Assembly (NCBI RefSeq): GCF_022458985.1
Contig: NC_061783.1
Span: 9,392,413-9,456,412, forward strand
Direction of reading: 5' to 3'
Source of the DNA: Mugil cephalus
Lineage: Eukaryota > Chordata > Actinopteri > Mugiliformes > Mugilidae
Length of the DNA: 64,000 nt
Shown here: piece after piece, positions 26,108 to 35,339 of the stretch
How the letters are laid out: every line of letters begins with the position of its first letter
How positions within the stretch are numbered: position 1 is the stretch's first letter
Notes under the pieces: generated by a model
Database searches by the model: none
Told to the model about the DNA's origin: nothing
The model's input: only the letters and a program-made list of their open reading frames with translations
Position numbers and translations under genes: made by a program

Positions 26108-26179
26108 GGTTCCATGGTGTAATGGTTAGCACTCTGGACTCTGAATCCAGCGATCCTAGTTCAAATCTCGGTGGGACCT
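26108..26179 (+). tRNA. tRNA-Gln (anticodon CTG), copy 1
   Basis: A 72-base cloverleaf with a 7-bp acceptor stem (GGTTCCA with TGGGACC), an A box within the D arm (TGGTGTAATGGTTAGC), anticodon loop CTCTGAA and T loop TTCAAAT. One T-stem pair is broken because T replaces the usual G (CCTAG opposite CTCGG). No run of four T follows within 150 bases, so a close Pol III terminator is lacking. First gene of the tandem array. Confidence 0.85.
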
Positions 26180-26302
26180 TAAATAAGCTAAAAAGAAATG
26201 TGTATATATAATGTTAGTATTCTATAACTAACTCTTGCTTGGACACCCCTGAGGTTAGGGGGTAGCATTACCCAAATAATGAATTACTTAACAAAATTTC
26301 AG

Positions 26303-26345
26303 TCTCTGAATCCAGTGATCTGAGTGCAAATCTCGTTGGAAGCCT
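26303..26345 (+). pseudogene. tRNA-Gln 3' half, copy 1
   Basis: Matches tRNA-Gln(CTG) from the anticodon loop to the 3' end with several substitutions. The 5' half, including the A box, is absent. It lies about 125 bases after intact copy 1 and is preceded by spacer sequence ending in aaatttcag, which also precedes the other two 3' halves at 29.1 and 31.8 kb. Confidence 0.75.
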
Positions 26346-26654
26346 ATATCACTTTGAAAATCAGCATTTTCAGACCCAGGTCTACTCATCTTTGGTGCAC
26401 TTTCACATCGGCAGAAGTCGGTCGGACCTCCCACTGTGAGAGCTGGGTGCCTGTTCTTTCCTCCCTGATACGTCATCATGTATTAAGATTAATATAATAT
26501 AGAATAGAATATATTCTATAGTTTGTTGATGGCTTGAAGAATAGGGCAGTCAAACCCTCATCCTTCAAACGGCTGCCATAGAGCTCAGTGTCCAGGAAGA
26601 GTTTCTGTTTTGCAATTCTCTACCGGCTCGCACTACAGCAGCAGAAATTTTCAA

Positions 26655-27310
26655 GGCTTTGAATGACTGCATTCAGGAAAATCATATTGACTAGAGCCAC
26701 TGTTGTGGAATATGTAGTGATGGTGCTGATGGCAATGATAAGCCGCCACAGCGGTCTGGTGAAACAGGTGCAAGTGGTTGGTCGCACTGTATCATCCATT
26801 GCCAGGCCTTGGTGACCAAGAAAATGCCCAAATAGCTGCATGTGATAGTGGATGAGGCAGTAAAAATTGTAACATTTAAGTAAATAGGCGCCATGAATGC
26901 CCATCTCTTCTTCATCTTCAGCAATGAGATGGGCGCTCACTTCCATCAGCTGCTCCTGTACTGCTCCTGTGCTGTCGCGGGGCAAGGTCCTCACCTGCTT
27001 GTGTGATCTGCACGAGGAAATCACCAAAATCAACTCCCCTCTGGTGAAGCATATGGAGGACACAAAGTGGGTTGCAATGCTGATGAGTGGGGTGTCACTT
27101 GCACACCTTTGGTTGTCTGTGGACACCGATTTCCCCCACCGCACCACAACGGCTGTAAAAGTCTTCACTCCCTTCGCCTCCACTTACTTGTGTGAGTGTG
27201 CAAGTACTGGTCATGGCTGAAGGTACAGGATGATCTGCGTTTGTTCTTTTCAACAGTGCATCCCCACATCAACTGCCTGTGCGCATCAAAGACAGACTCA
27301 TTGTTCCCAC
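26655..27310 (+). pseudogene. ZBED5/FAM200-like hAT transposase fragment
   Basis: Plus-strand frames, read piecewise, give HCIIHCQALVTKKMPK, then EMGAHFHQLLLY, SRGKVLTCLCDLHEEI, FPHRTTTAVKVFTPFASTYLC and DDLRLFFSTVHPHI. These are, in order, the conserved stretches of the C-terminal RNase-H/dimerisation region of ZBED5-type hAT transposase proteins (HCIIHREAL, EEMGA, LSRGKVLTRLFELREE, PF.TTYLCE, VE.DLR..LS). Stops and frameshifts interrupt it and the N-terminus is missing, so it is a dead fragment. It sits between tRNA-Gln copy 1 and tRNA-Leu copy 1, and the matching interval of the second unit lacks it. Confidence 0.75.
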
Positions 27311-27763
27311 TAAAACAGATGGGAGCAAAAAAAGTGACAAGCTATTGGTTTGTTGCCATCATGGAAAGGAAAAAATGTCTGACTGACCTTGATCTGTTCA
27401 TTATTGTTAATTATTTGATTTGAGGAATTACACAAATAGGCATTGTATGCTGTATGATTTTATGATTTTGTTGAATTGAGTTTGATTGATTGTATTAAAT
27501 AATGATTAACTTTTAAATTTCAGTCACAATTTAGACTAACCCATGACGTTATCCAGGTTGAACCTGGTGTTGCATTACATATTAATCTTACCTGATAGTA
27601 GCTGTGCACTGTAAACATGAGCGTTGTTTCGCTCCAATCTTTTCTTTTGATCGCGTTCAACCAACGTCGTGTACGACTGGTAGATGCAGGTGCGCTTGAA
27701 AACTCGATGTTTGCTTCTCTCTGTTGTTCGTCCCAATAAAGTCGTGACGTCACCATCCTCCCA

Positions 27764-27846
27764 GTCAGGATGGCCGAGCGGTCTAAGGCGCTGCGTTCAG
27801 GTCGCAGTCTCCCCTGGAGGCGTGGGTTCGAATCCCACTTCTGACA
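27764..27846 (+). tRNA. tRNA-Leu (anticodon CAG), copy 1
   Basis: An 83-base class II tRNA: GTCAGGA opposite TTCTGAC, discriminator A, loop TTCAGGT with anticodon CAG, a variable arm (TCTCCCCTGGAGG) and T loop TTCGAAT. It has a TTTT terminator at 27852-27855. A perfect CRE palindrome TGACGTCA lies at 27745-27752, 11 bases upstream, and copy 2 has the same motif at the same spacing. Confidence 0.97.
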
Positions 27847-28525
27847 TAGCCTTTTCGTTACGGTTAGTACAGTTAGTTGTCATTACCTAACTAATAACAC
27901 CTTAAAACAGTTATCAAAAATATACTCATAATATCCAGAAGTCATCTCAGAAACCTTATTTTCCATGAATTCTCTAATGAAAATCTTAAGTTTATGCGTT
28001 TAACACCAAACATAAAATTAATTCAAGTATGATCAAACTTTTTCTTTTATTTTATCTTTATGTTCATTTATTGTGTTCTTATTCTTTCTTACGTTTCCCG
28101 TTTCCTGCACACATCTTTGCCTCCTCTCTATTCAGCTGTAACGGGAGATAACAAGAGGATAGTAATGACTTTATTGAAATCACATCAAAACAAATATTAA
28201 TCATAGTGGAAAACACTCTAAAGAGTATGTTTACTTTCCAGTGCAAGTGGTCACATCTCCTTGACTCTTTCTTCTTCTCTTCCCATGTTTCTCCATTCTA
28301 AAAGAAAAACAGGATAAATTAACTTTCTTGAGAATTATTCTCAGGATTTCTTTATGTAAATCAAATGTATAGTACATTTACCATTATTAATGAGAGCATT
28401 ACCTTTCATATTTGCCTTGTGACCTCCTTTTCATCTTTTGGTTATATTTCTTCTTTTTCCATGCTGCTCTTGTTTCATCCTCACATAATTGTCCATTCTT
28501 GATTTCGGAATGAAGGTGTCAAGCA

Positions 28526-28597
28526 GCCGTGATCGTATAGAGGTTAGTACTCTGCGTTGTGGCCGCAGCAACCCCGGTTCGAATCCGGGTCACGGCA
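28526..28597 (+). tRNA. tRNA-His (anticodon GTG), copy 1
   Basis: A 72-base cloverleaf: acceptor GCCGTGA opposite TCACGGC, loop TTGTGGC with anticodon GTG, T arm CCCGG/CCGGG with loop TTCGAAT. A TTTTT terminator lies at 28612-28616. All stems pair. The D-loop reads TATAGAGGTTAGT, one base different from the usual vertebrate gene. Confidence 0.97.
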
Positions 28598-28720
28598 AAG
28601 ACTGCTCAAGGTTTTTGTTTGTTTTCATGTCTTTTTGGATTTCAGAATAAACACATACATGCATTTACCACAGTCAAAAAGACAAGTCAACATAGCAACA
28701 AACAAAAGTACATAAGAGCT

Positions 28721-28747
28721 ACCAAGGTTTGAATCCGGGTCATGGCA
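28721..28747 (+). pseudogene. tRNA-His 3' terminal fragment
   Basis: A T arm and 3' acceptor strand (GAATCCGGGTCATGGCA) match tRNA-His, followed by flank (aagactgttgaagag) that also follows intact tRNA-His copy 3 at 32264. It is the remains of a further tandem copy that lost its 5' two thirds. Confidence 0.7.
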
Positions 28748-28889
28748 AAGACTGTTGAAGAGAAAGAAACTTCTTTCTTCCTCTCTCTTCTCCTCTGTTT
28801 CAAAACACAAAACACATCCTTACTGGCTCTTTCTTGTTCTGTGTCTTGTTTCTTTCTCACCTCATGGCCTTCATTCTTTGCAAAACCAG

Positions 28890-28961
28890 GGTTCCATGGT
28901 GTAATGGTTAGCACTCTGGACTCTGAATCCAGCGATCTGAGTTCAAATCTCGGTGGGACCT
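28890..28961 (+). tRNA. tRNA-Gln (anticodon CTG), copy 2
   Basis: 72 bases. This is the best paired of the three Gln genes: the acceptor stem is complete and the T stem has only a T-G wobble (CTGAG opposite CTCGG). Anticodon loop CTCTGAA. No T4 terminator was seen in the next 150 bases. Confidence 0.92.
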
Positions 28962-29119
28962 TACTTTAGCTCAAAAACTATATGTAAGATATAACTCCTG
29001 TAACTAACTCTTGCTTGGACACCCCTGAAACATACAACTAATGCTAGGTCAGCCATTAGCATTAATACAAATTACCCAAATAATAGTGGTAAATAATGGT
29101 TAACTTAACGAAATTTCAG

Positions 29120-29161
29120 CCTCTGAATCCGGCAATCAGAGTTCAAATCTCGGTGGAATCT
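29120..29161 (+). pseudogene. tRNA-Gln 3' half, copy 2
   Basis: Starts at the anticodon loop (CTCTGAATCC) and runs through the T arm (GAGTTCAAATCTCGG) to the acceptor 3' strand. It follows intact copy 2 by about 160 bases and has the same left junction (aaatttcag) as the other two 3' halves. Confidence 0.75.
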
Positions 29162-29554
29162 TATATGGCTTTCACATTGAAAATCCCAGGTAGGCTCGGG
29201 TCGACTCTCTTTGGTGCGCTTTCACATCAGCAGAAGTCCTAGGTCGGATCAGAGAGGGAAAAAAGATAGATAGATATATACAAACGCCTATAGCTAACTC
29301 TTGATACGGAGCCTGAAACATGCAACTAATATTGCGTTAGAGTACAGGTTAGCATTAACCTACGAATTCCCCAAATAATGATTAACTTAACGAAACTTTA
29401 TTCTAACCCATAATGTTCAGAATTCTTTCATCTGATTGCATTCAATCAGAGTCATCTACGACTGGCAGTGGCTTGTGGTCTATGCGATAACATTTCAAGT
29501 AAGATTTTGAGTCCCAAAAATACAGCAAGATGACACTGTCGTGGTTGACACCGA

Positions 29555-30094
29555 CAGTCAGTGCGTTTACATGCAGAGCTTAATCGAGCTATGCTCAAAA
29601 TTCGACTTTCTCACAACAGTCCTTGTCCCAGTTTACATGAAGTTTACAGAAAATCGAATAACTGTTCTCCTCCTCCACACTAGGTGGCGATACGTGTCTT
29701 TTCAGCGGGATAATACCACAGATTTCCAGTTGACCTGATAATAAACAAGAGTCGTTCATGCGGCAGACTGGCATTTCAAACAACAACCCGATGGATAATA
29801 GTACATTTTAATCTCGTACATAATGTTCGCGCTATCCCTCAGACGGTTCTTCTGGCGGCTCCGTTTCTCTTCTTCTTCTGTGACCGGCTTTCTTGGACGT
29901 TGTCACACGCCAGCTAGTGGTTGTGGAGCATGTGCACACGCATTATCGGATTGGAAACGGCGATTCCAACGGCGATGCATTATCTGGGCGTCTCAATCGG
30001 ATAATGAGAACTTCGATTTTAATCGGAGTAACGTGTTTACATGCACTTAAGTTCTCCTGTTTTTTTTTTCACGTGCATGTAAACGCACTGACTG
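29555..30094. mobile_element. MITE with perfect 21-bp terminal inverted repeats
   Basis: A 540-bp element whose first 21 bases (beginning CAGTCAGTGCGTTTACATG) are the exact reverse complement of its last 21 (ending AAACGCACTGACTG). No transposase ORF is present, so it is non-autonomous. The superfamily is uncertain because I could not find a convincing target duplication at its edges. It interrupts the interval between tRNA-Gln copy 2 and tRNA-Leu copy 2, which in unit 1 carries the hAT fragment instead. Confidence 0.85.
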
Positions 30095-30156
30095 TTCGCG
30101 TCTAGCTTCCCTCTGCTGTGCTTCGCGGTCAGGTCGTGACGTCATACTTTTGCCCA

Positions 30157-30239
30157 GTCAGGATGGCCGAGCGGTCTAAGGCGCTGCGTTCAGGTCGCAG
30201 TCTCCCCTGGAGGCGTGGGTTCGAATCCCACTTCTGACA
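30157..30239 (+). tRNA. tRNA-Leu (anticodon CAG), copy 2
   Basis: The 83 bases are identical to copy 1 throughout the gene. A TTTT terminator lies at 30245-30248 and TGACGTCA at 30137-30144, again ending 12 bases before position 1. Flanks are recognisably homologous to copy 1 on both sides. Confidence 0.97.
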
Positions 30240-30921
30240 TAGCGTTTTAGTTCCAATTCACTTTGTACACTTTCATCTGAATAATACCTAATCACTCAAC
30301 CAGTCATCAAAAATATACTCAAAACATTCAGGAAATAATTTCAGAATCCTTATTTTCCATGAATTCTGTAGTGAAATTTGAAGTTTGTACATGTAACACC
30401 AAACATAAAATCAATTCAAGTATGATCAAACTTTTTCTTTTATTTTGTCTTAATGTTCATTTATTGTGTTCTTATTCTTTCTTACGTTTCTTGTTTCCTG
30501 CACACATCTTTGCCTCCTCACTATTCAACTGTAACAGGAGATAACAAGAGGATAGTAACGACTTTATTGAAATCACATCAAAACAAATATTAATCATAGT
30601 GGAAAACATTCTAAAGTGTATGTTTACTTTCCAGTGCAAGTGGTCACATCTCCTTGACTTTTTCTTCTCCTCTTCCCATATTATTGTTTCTCCATTCCAA
30701 AACAAAAAAGAAAACAGGATAAAATTAACTTTCTTAGGAATCATACTTCATGTAAATCAAATGTATAGGATATTTATTAACGAGAGCAATATCTTTGATA
30801 TTTTCCCTTGTGACCTAATTTTTGGCTTTTGGTTGTATTTCTTCCTCTTCCTTTCCACGTTTCTCTTGTATCGTCCTCACATAGTTGTCCCTTCTTGATT
30901 TCACAGTCAAGGTGTTATGCA

Positions 30922-30993
30922 GCTGTGATCGTATAGAGGTGAGTACTCTGCGTTGTGGCAGCAGCATCCCCAGTTCAAATCGGGATCTCGACA
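30922..30993 (+). pseudogene. Degenerate tRNA-His (GTG)
   Basis: Aligned to tRNA-His but with mismatches in the acceptor stem (GCTGTGA opposite TCTCGAC), anticodon stem (CTGCG opposite AGCAG) and T arm. The anticodon GTG is retained. It lies 765 bases after tRNA-Leu copy 2, as intact copy 1 lies 762 bases after Leu copy 1, which identifies it as the unit 2 orthologue. Confidence 0.85.
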
Positions 30994-31566
30994 AGTAATG
31001 CTGAAATGCATGCCTCTTTTGAAACAGAAATAATGAAATTAATTCACTGAAACCATGACTAAAAAATGTATGTGTGGTTAGCATTCACCCAGAACACGTC
31101 CTCACTGGCTTGTTCTTTTTCTGTCTTGTTTGTTTGTCACGCCACGGCCTCACCTCTTTTTAAAAGAAAAAATGGTCATGAACCCTTTGGAATCATGTTA
31201 AAATAAATAAAAAATATAATAAATTCTGAAATACAGTATATGTTTACTTCACAGTACAGGTGGCCACGTGTACTTGGCTTCTTCATTTTCTTTGTTTTTT
31301 CTTCTCACATTGTTTCTAAACTTACCCTCTTTCTAAAAGATAAAGGGCAAATAATGGGGTGCAACAGAAAAACAAACGATTACTCAGAAATTTCACACAA
31401 AACAAATGTACAGGCTGTTTACCATTTTTAATGAGAAGGTTTTTCCCTTAGGATCTCTTCCTGTTCTCCTTTCTCTCTTCTGTCTGTCTTTTCTGTCTTG
31501 TTTTGTTCTCACCTCATGTCACCCCTTTCTCACCCCTGTAAAAGAAAGAAATCCCTCTAAAACCAT

Positions 31567-31638
31567 CGTTCCATGGTGTAATGGTTAGCACTCTGGACTC
31601 TGAATCCAGCGATACGAGTTCAAATCTCGGTGGGACCT
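31567..31638 (+). tRNA. tRNA-Gln (anticodon CTG), copy 3, slightly degraded
   Basis: 72 bases with the standard anticodon arm and A/B boxes. Position 1 is C instead of G, giving C-C at the end of the acceptor stem, and the first T-stem pair is A-G (ACGAG opposite CTCGG). No T4 run follows closely. It may be drifting to a pseudogene. Confidence 0.7.
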
Positions 31639-31782
31639 TACTTTAGCTCAAAACTATATGTAAGATATAACTCCTGTGACTAACTCTTGCTTGGACACCC
31701 CTGAAACATACAACTAATGCTAGGTTAGCGTTTAGCATTAATTCAAATTACCCAAATAATGTTTAACTTATCGAAATTTCAG

Positions 31783-31824
31783 TCTCTGAATCCAGCAATC
31801 AGAGTTCAAATCTCAGTGGAATCT
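31783..31824 (+). pseudogene. tRNA-Gln 3' half, copy 3
   Basis: Third 3' half, with the same left breakpoint at the anticodon loop and the same preceding spacer (aaatttcag) as the copies at 26.3 and 29.1 kb. The T arm is intact except for one change. Confidence 0.75.
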
Positions 31825-32191
31825 TATATGGCTTTCACATCGAAAATCCCAGGTAGACTTGGATAGACTCTCTTTGGTGCACTTTCACATCAGCAGAAGT
31901 CCCAGGTCGGATCAGAGAGAGAGAGAGAAAAAAAGATAGATATATACAAACGCCTATAGTTAACTCTTGAAACTGAGCCTGAAATATGCAAATAATATTG
32001 CGTTAGAGTACAGGTTAGCATTGACCTACGAATTCCCCAAATAATGATTAAGTTAACGAAACATCTCTTCCTGTTCTCAATTCTCTCCTTTCTTATGTTT
32101 CTCTCATCTTGCTTTCTCTCTTCTGTGCCCAATTGTAAGGTCGATATCCAGATGTCATAGAGTGACACCAGCTCAGCAGGTCCATCAAGCA

Positions 32192-32263
32192 GCCGTGATC
32201 GTATAGAGGTTAGTACTCTGCGTTGTGGCCGCAGCAACCCCGGTTCGAATCCGGGTCACGGCA
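32192..32263 (+). tRNA. tRNA-His (anticodon GTG), copy 3
   Basis: The 72 bases are identical to copy 1 through the gene. The first T4 run is at 32309-32312, 46 bases downstream. No tRNA-Leu precedes it: the third unit passes directly from the Gln spacer to His, so the Leu segment was lost or never duplicated. Confidence 0.97.
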
Positions 32264-34897
32264 AGGACTGCTGAAGAGGATGAAACTTCTTCTGTTATTG
32301 TTCCTCTATTTTACTTTTCTCTTCTCCTCCTCAAAGCAGAAAATGGCCAAAAAAAATAATCACATTGACAGTGCAGGTGTCTTTGGGTGGTCCATGGACT
32401 TCACTGCTTTAATCATTTAGATCTTGCAAGAGATGTAGATAAAAACTGAAGAGGCCTGGTGTCAATATATCACTAACAATATGTAAACTTCTATGTAACT
32501 TGTAGTTTGGACTTGATGCGAGGACAAGGACAGTAATTCTGGAACTCGAACAGAAGCGTACTTGATGATGCCACCAACTCCACACAAGTTACCTTCTGCT
32601 GCATCCTTAAAACCAATGGGGGCAAGAACACATCTGGGCATTCGGAATGCGCTTGGTCAACTTGGTGAAATGTGCCTGAACAGACCTTGGAGAGTGCCGG
32701 TATGTAACATAAATTGACAGCTTCTTGGATTTTTGCGAACTTTTGTTGACAGTGTATGTCTTCTTCCAGTGTTGCCAGATACAGCTGATTGTTTCTGTCC
32801 TAAAAGCCATTTCATGACATCATGTAGTCCTCTGATAGACCTATGACGCACTTCTCTACTCCTTAGAAAACAGCGGCTGTAACAAACATGGCTTATAATA
32901 TGAAGACTTCAGGTATATTTCAAATTAGCAATTAAATAGTATTTCTATCACAAAAACAAAATAACCAAGCCAAAATTTTCTCCGCCTGCCCAACTCTGTT
33001 TTTACCAACTGAGTTCAGCCGAAATCCCAGACCTGCTTGATAATATGTAATGCACCTAATCACCCATGGGTGTGAGTGACAGAGGGGCTGGGTCAATGGG
33101 ATCTGACATAGCTGATGGCCTTCACCTGATCAGGCAGGACAAAACTGAAAAATGTTGCTGCAGGGAAATCCATGCACTGATTAGGCTTGTGTTCGATTCC
33201 GCTGAGTGCCGATTCATCAGTGTCCGCTAGCACCCGTTTACGGGGTTCTCGGGTGTCAGTGTGGTCACATTGCTGCCGGGACCTCGCCAATCTCTGTCAC
33301 ACGAAATCAGCATCCGAGAGAGACGGAGCTCACCCCTGCCCCGCTCAAAGCACAGACGCACATGCAACAGAGCCCTGCCCCTAATCACGGCAACAAACGT
33401 GATAAACTGTGTACACTAACCCTGCCTGTACACAAACAGACCACACACCGGTTCAGCTGAAACTCCGAACATGGACACACACACACACACCGAAGCACAC
33501 GCTAGTCCATTCTGAGATATGACCCCCCCATGGAGCGCCTTGGTCACCAATCAGGACCACTTTGTCAAGGCACAGGTAACCGTGACGACTCTAATCCCTC
33601 GGCAATCGGCCGGTCATTCATCACCGCCGAGGGAGGGAGAACAAGAGGAGAGGTGGAGAGAGAGAAAGAGGGAAGGCAGGGAGAGAAGAGGAGGGGGCGG
33701 GTGTCACAGACAGGGGCAACGGTGCAGACAAATGGCCCCAAAAATTCAGTATTAATCAGCAACTGATTTGCTGCCCCTTTAAAGCCAATACCACTTAAAC
33801 ACTGAAGAGATGGAGGGAGGGAAGGGGGAAGGGGGGTGAGGGTGAGCAAGAAAACAGGCAAAACAAGGAACGAAAAAAAAACAAAAACAAATGGAAGACT
33901 AAGGGACAGAAAGATTGAAACAGAACAAAGAAATAGGGAAACACCTCAATGGAGTCCACTGTTGCACTAGCTGTTCGGTTGGCAACGTAGCAAAATGCTG
34001 CATAAGGTGCTCTCTCTCAACACACACACACACACACAGAAGTAGCCCCCTGTTGATTTGTCACTGGAGTTGATCAATAGCTGTGATGGAAACAGAATCA
34101 GCTCAGATGGATTAAACGTCCCAGTGGCTCTGACGTTATTTTCCCATTAAGAGAAGGCTAATCATTACACACACACACACACAAACAAACACACACACAC
34201 AGAAGCACAAACATATGCATACCTCTCCACCTCTCTGTGAACTTTCATATCAATTTAAGCACAGTTCCCAACACAAACATGACTTCACAAACATGGCGTC
34301 GCACCTGAAACCACACACACATCAACATCGCTGCACATTCCCCCATTAAAGAAGCTGTGAGTAAAGGACTAACAGTGTGACTGTATTGATCTGGGCTTGT
34401 TTCCCTCAACAACAACAACAACACACTTTGGTCTCTGAGAAAATGCCCCACTTATCACTTTAATTGACGTGTTTTGCACGTGTTTCCCCTCTCAAAACTC
34501 ACAAAAAAAATATTTATTTTCATTTAATCTCACACACTGCTGTTCTCTTAATTAATTCTATATATTTTCTATTTGTCATATAACTATGATGTCTGTATCT
34601 GACAGATTAGTACACCTAAATTATATCTAGAACTCGTATGCCACTGTATTAACATGAATGCAAAAATCTCTAAGACAACACTAACAAAGACAAAAGTTAA
34701 CATAGACCACTCCTAATTACTGTAGATGCAAAAAAGCTTAAAAACTGGCTAGATGCGAGGGGATCTGAGGTTCAAAAGCAGGTGAGGGTCTGGAGTGAGA
34801 AGGGTCGAATGGATGGGATAAATGAAGTTGGATGTGGAGACTAAAGATGATCTTTGGATGGAGGAACTCAGAGTGCGGCATGTTTTAGAAAGCGTTT
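32264..34897. other. Intergenic
   Basis: A single CAGTGTTGCCAGA end at 32,767 equals the terminal repeat of the 2.66-kb MITE but no partner end was found. CA runs lie at 33,478-33,490, 34,020-34,038 and 34,167-34,200, with GA-rich sequence at 33,630-33,700. Confidence 0.5.
33700..33805. promoter_or_regulatory. Short candidate conserved noncoding element
   Basis: Holds GTATTAATCAGCAACTGATT and CTGCCCCTTTAAAGCCAATA between two purine-rich low-complexity stretches. Small and motif-bearing, but weak on its own. Confidence 0.3.
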
Positions 34898-35339
34898 TGT
34901 CAGGGCGAAGGAGTTTTAAAGGAAGGACCCAAATGCAGGACAAGGGAGATGAGGTACAAATAAAAGGGGTATTTAATAAACACCAAACTCAACAAAAGGC
35001 ACTGCAGACGGCAGGTATTTCAACACAAAAATCAAAAGGAATCATGAACACGACAAAAAAAAAGTGACGAGATGACTATAACATGATTCAAGGACTCGAC
35101 CGTGACTTGGGGACAAAAAAAACGACCGGGAGCAAAGGGAAGGCCGGGCTATATATACACAAATGGGCAGAGGGATAACAAGACACAGGTGAAACTAATG
35201 AGGGCAGAGCACATAAGGAGAAACCAAAAAGCAACCAAGGAAAAGACAGAGAGAAACACCCAACAGAAAACCAAGAAACTTTAACGAAATACAACAGGAA
35301 ACTCTGAACATGATCATGAAAAAAATCTAAATCTTGACA
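34898..35339 (-). mobile_element. Probable solo LTR, Gypsy-like
   Basis: A 442-bp block bounded by TGTCA and TGACA, flanked by similar but not identical short sequences (cgttt and ctttt). On the minus strand it carries a TATATATA box and a pyrimidine-rich terminus with CTGCATTTGGGTCC, a layout I associate with fish Gypsy LTRs. No internal gag or pol region adjoins it, which fits a solo LTR left by recombination. The imperfect flanks suggest moderate age. Confidence 0.55.

Larger units (their letters stand above)
26108..32263 (+). repeat. Tandem array of a Gln-Leu-His tRNA unit
   Basis: Successive Gln copies are 2782 and 2677 bases apart and the Leu copies 2393 apart. Spacers are homologous: 27,940-28,520 matches 30,320-30,910 almost base for base (for example the stretch with acgtttc.tgtttcctgcac), and the Gln downstream spacer (taactcttgcttggacacccc) recurs at 26.23, 29.0 and 31.68 kb. 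Unit 1 was extended by a hAT fragment, unit 2 by a MITE, and unit 3 lost Leu. A further partial spacer copy lies at 31,230-31,560. Confidence 0.85.

Noticed and set aside
26620-27183. 187-codon minus-strand open frame
   Set aside because: It is antisense to the hAT transposase fragment, whose conserved motifs read on the plus strand.
26108-32263. CRISPR-like or integrative array from spaced repeats
   Set aside because: The repeats are tRNA genes and spacers of a vertebrate tandem duplication. Nothing prokaryotic is present.
32767-32779. Second full copy of the 2.66-kb MITE
   Set aside because: Only one terminal repeat is present. No inverted partner or target duplication was found.
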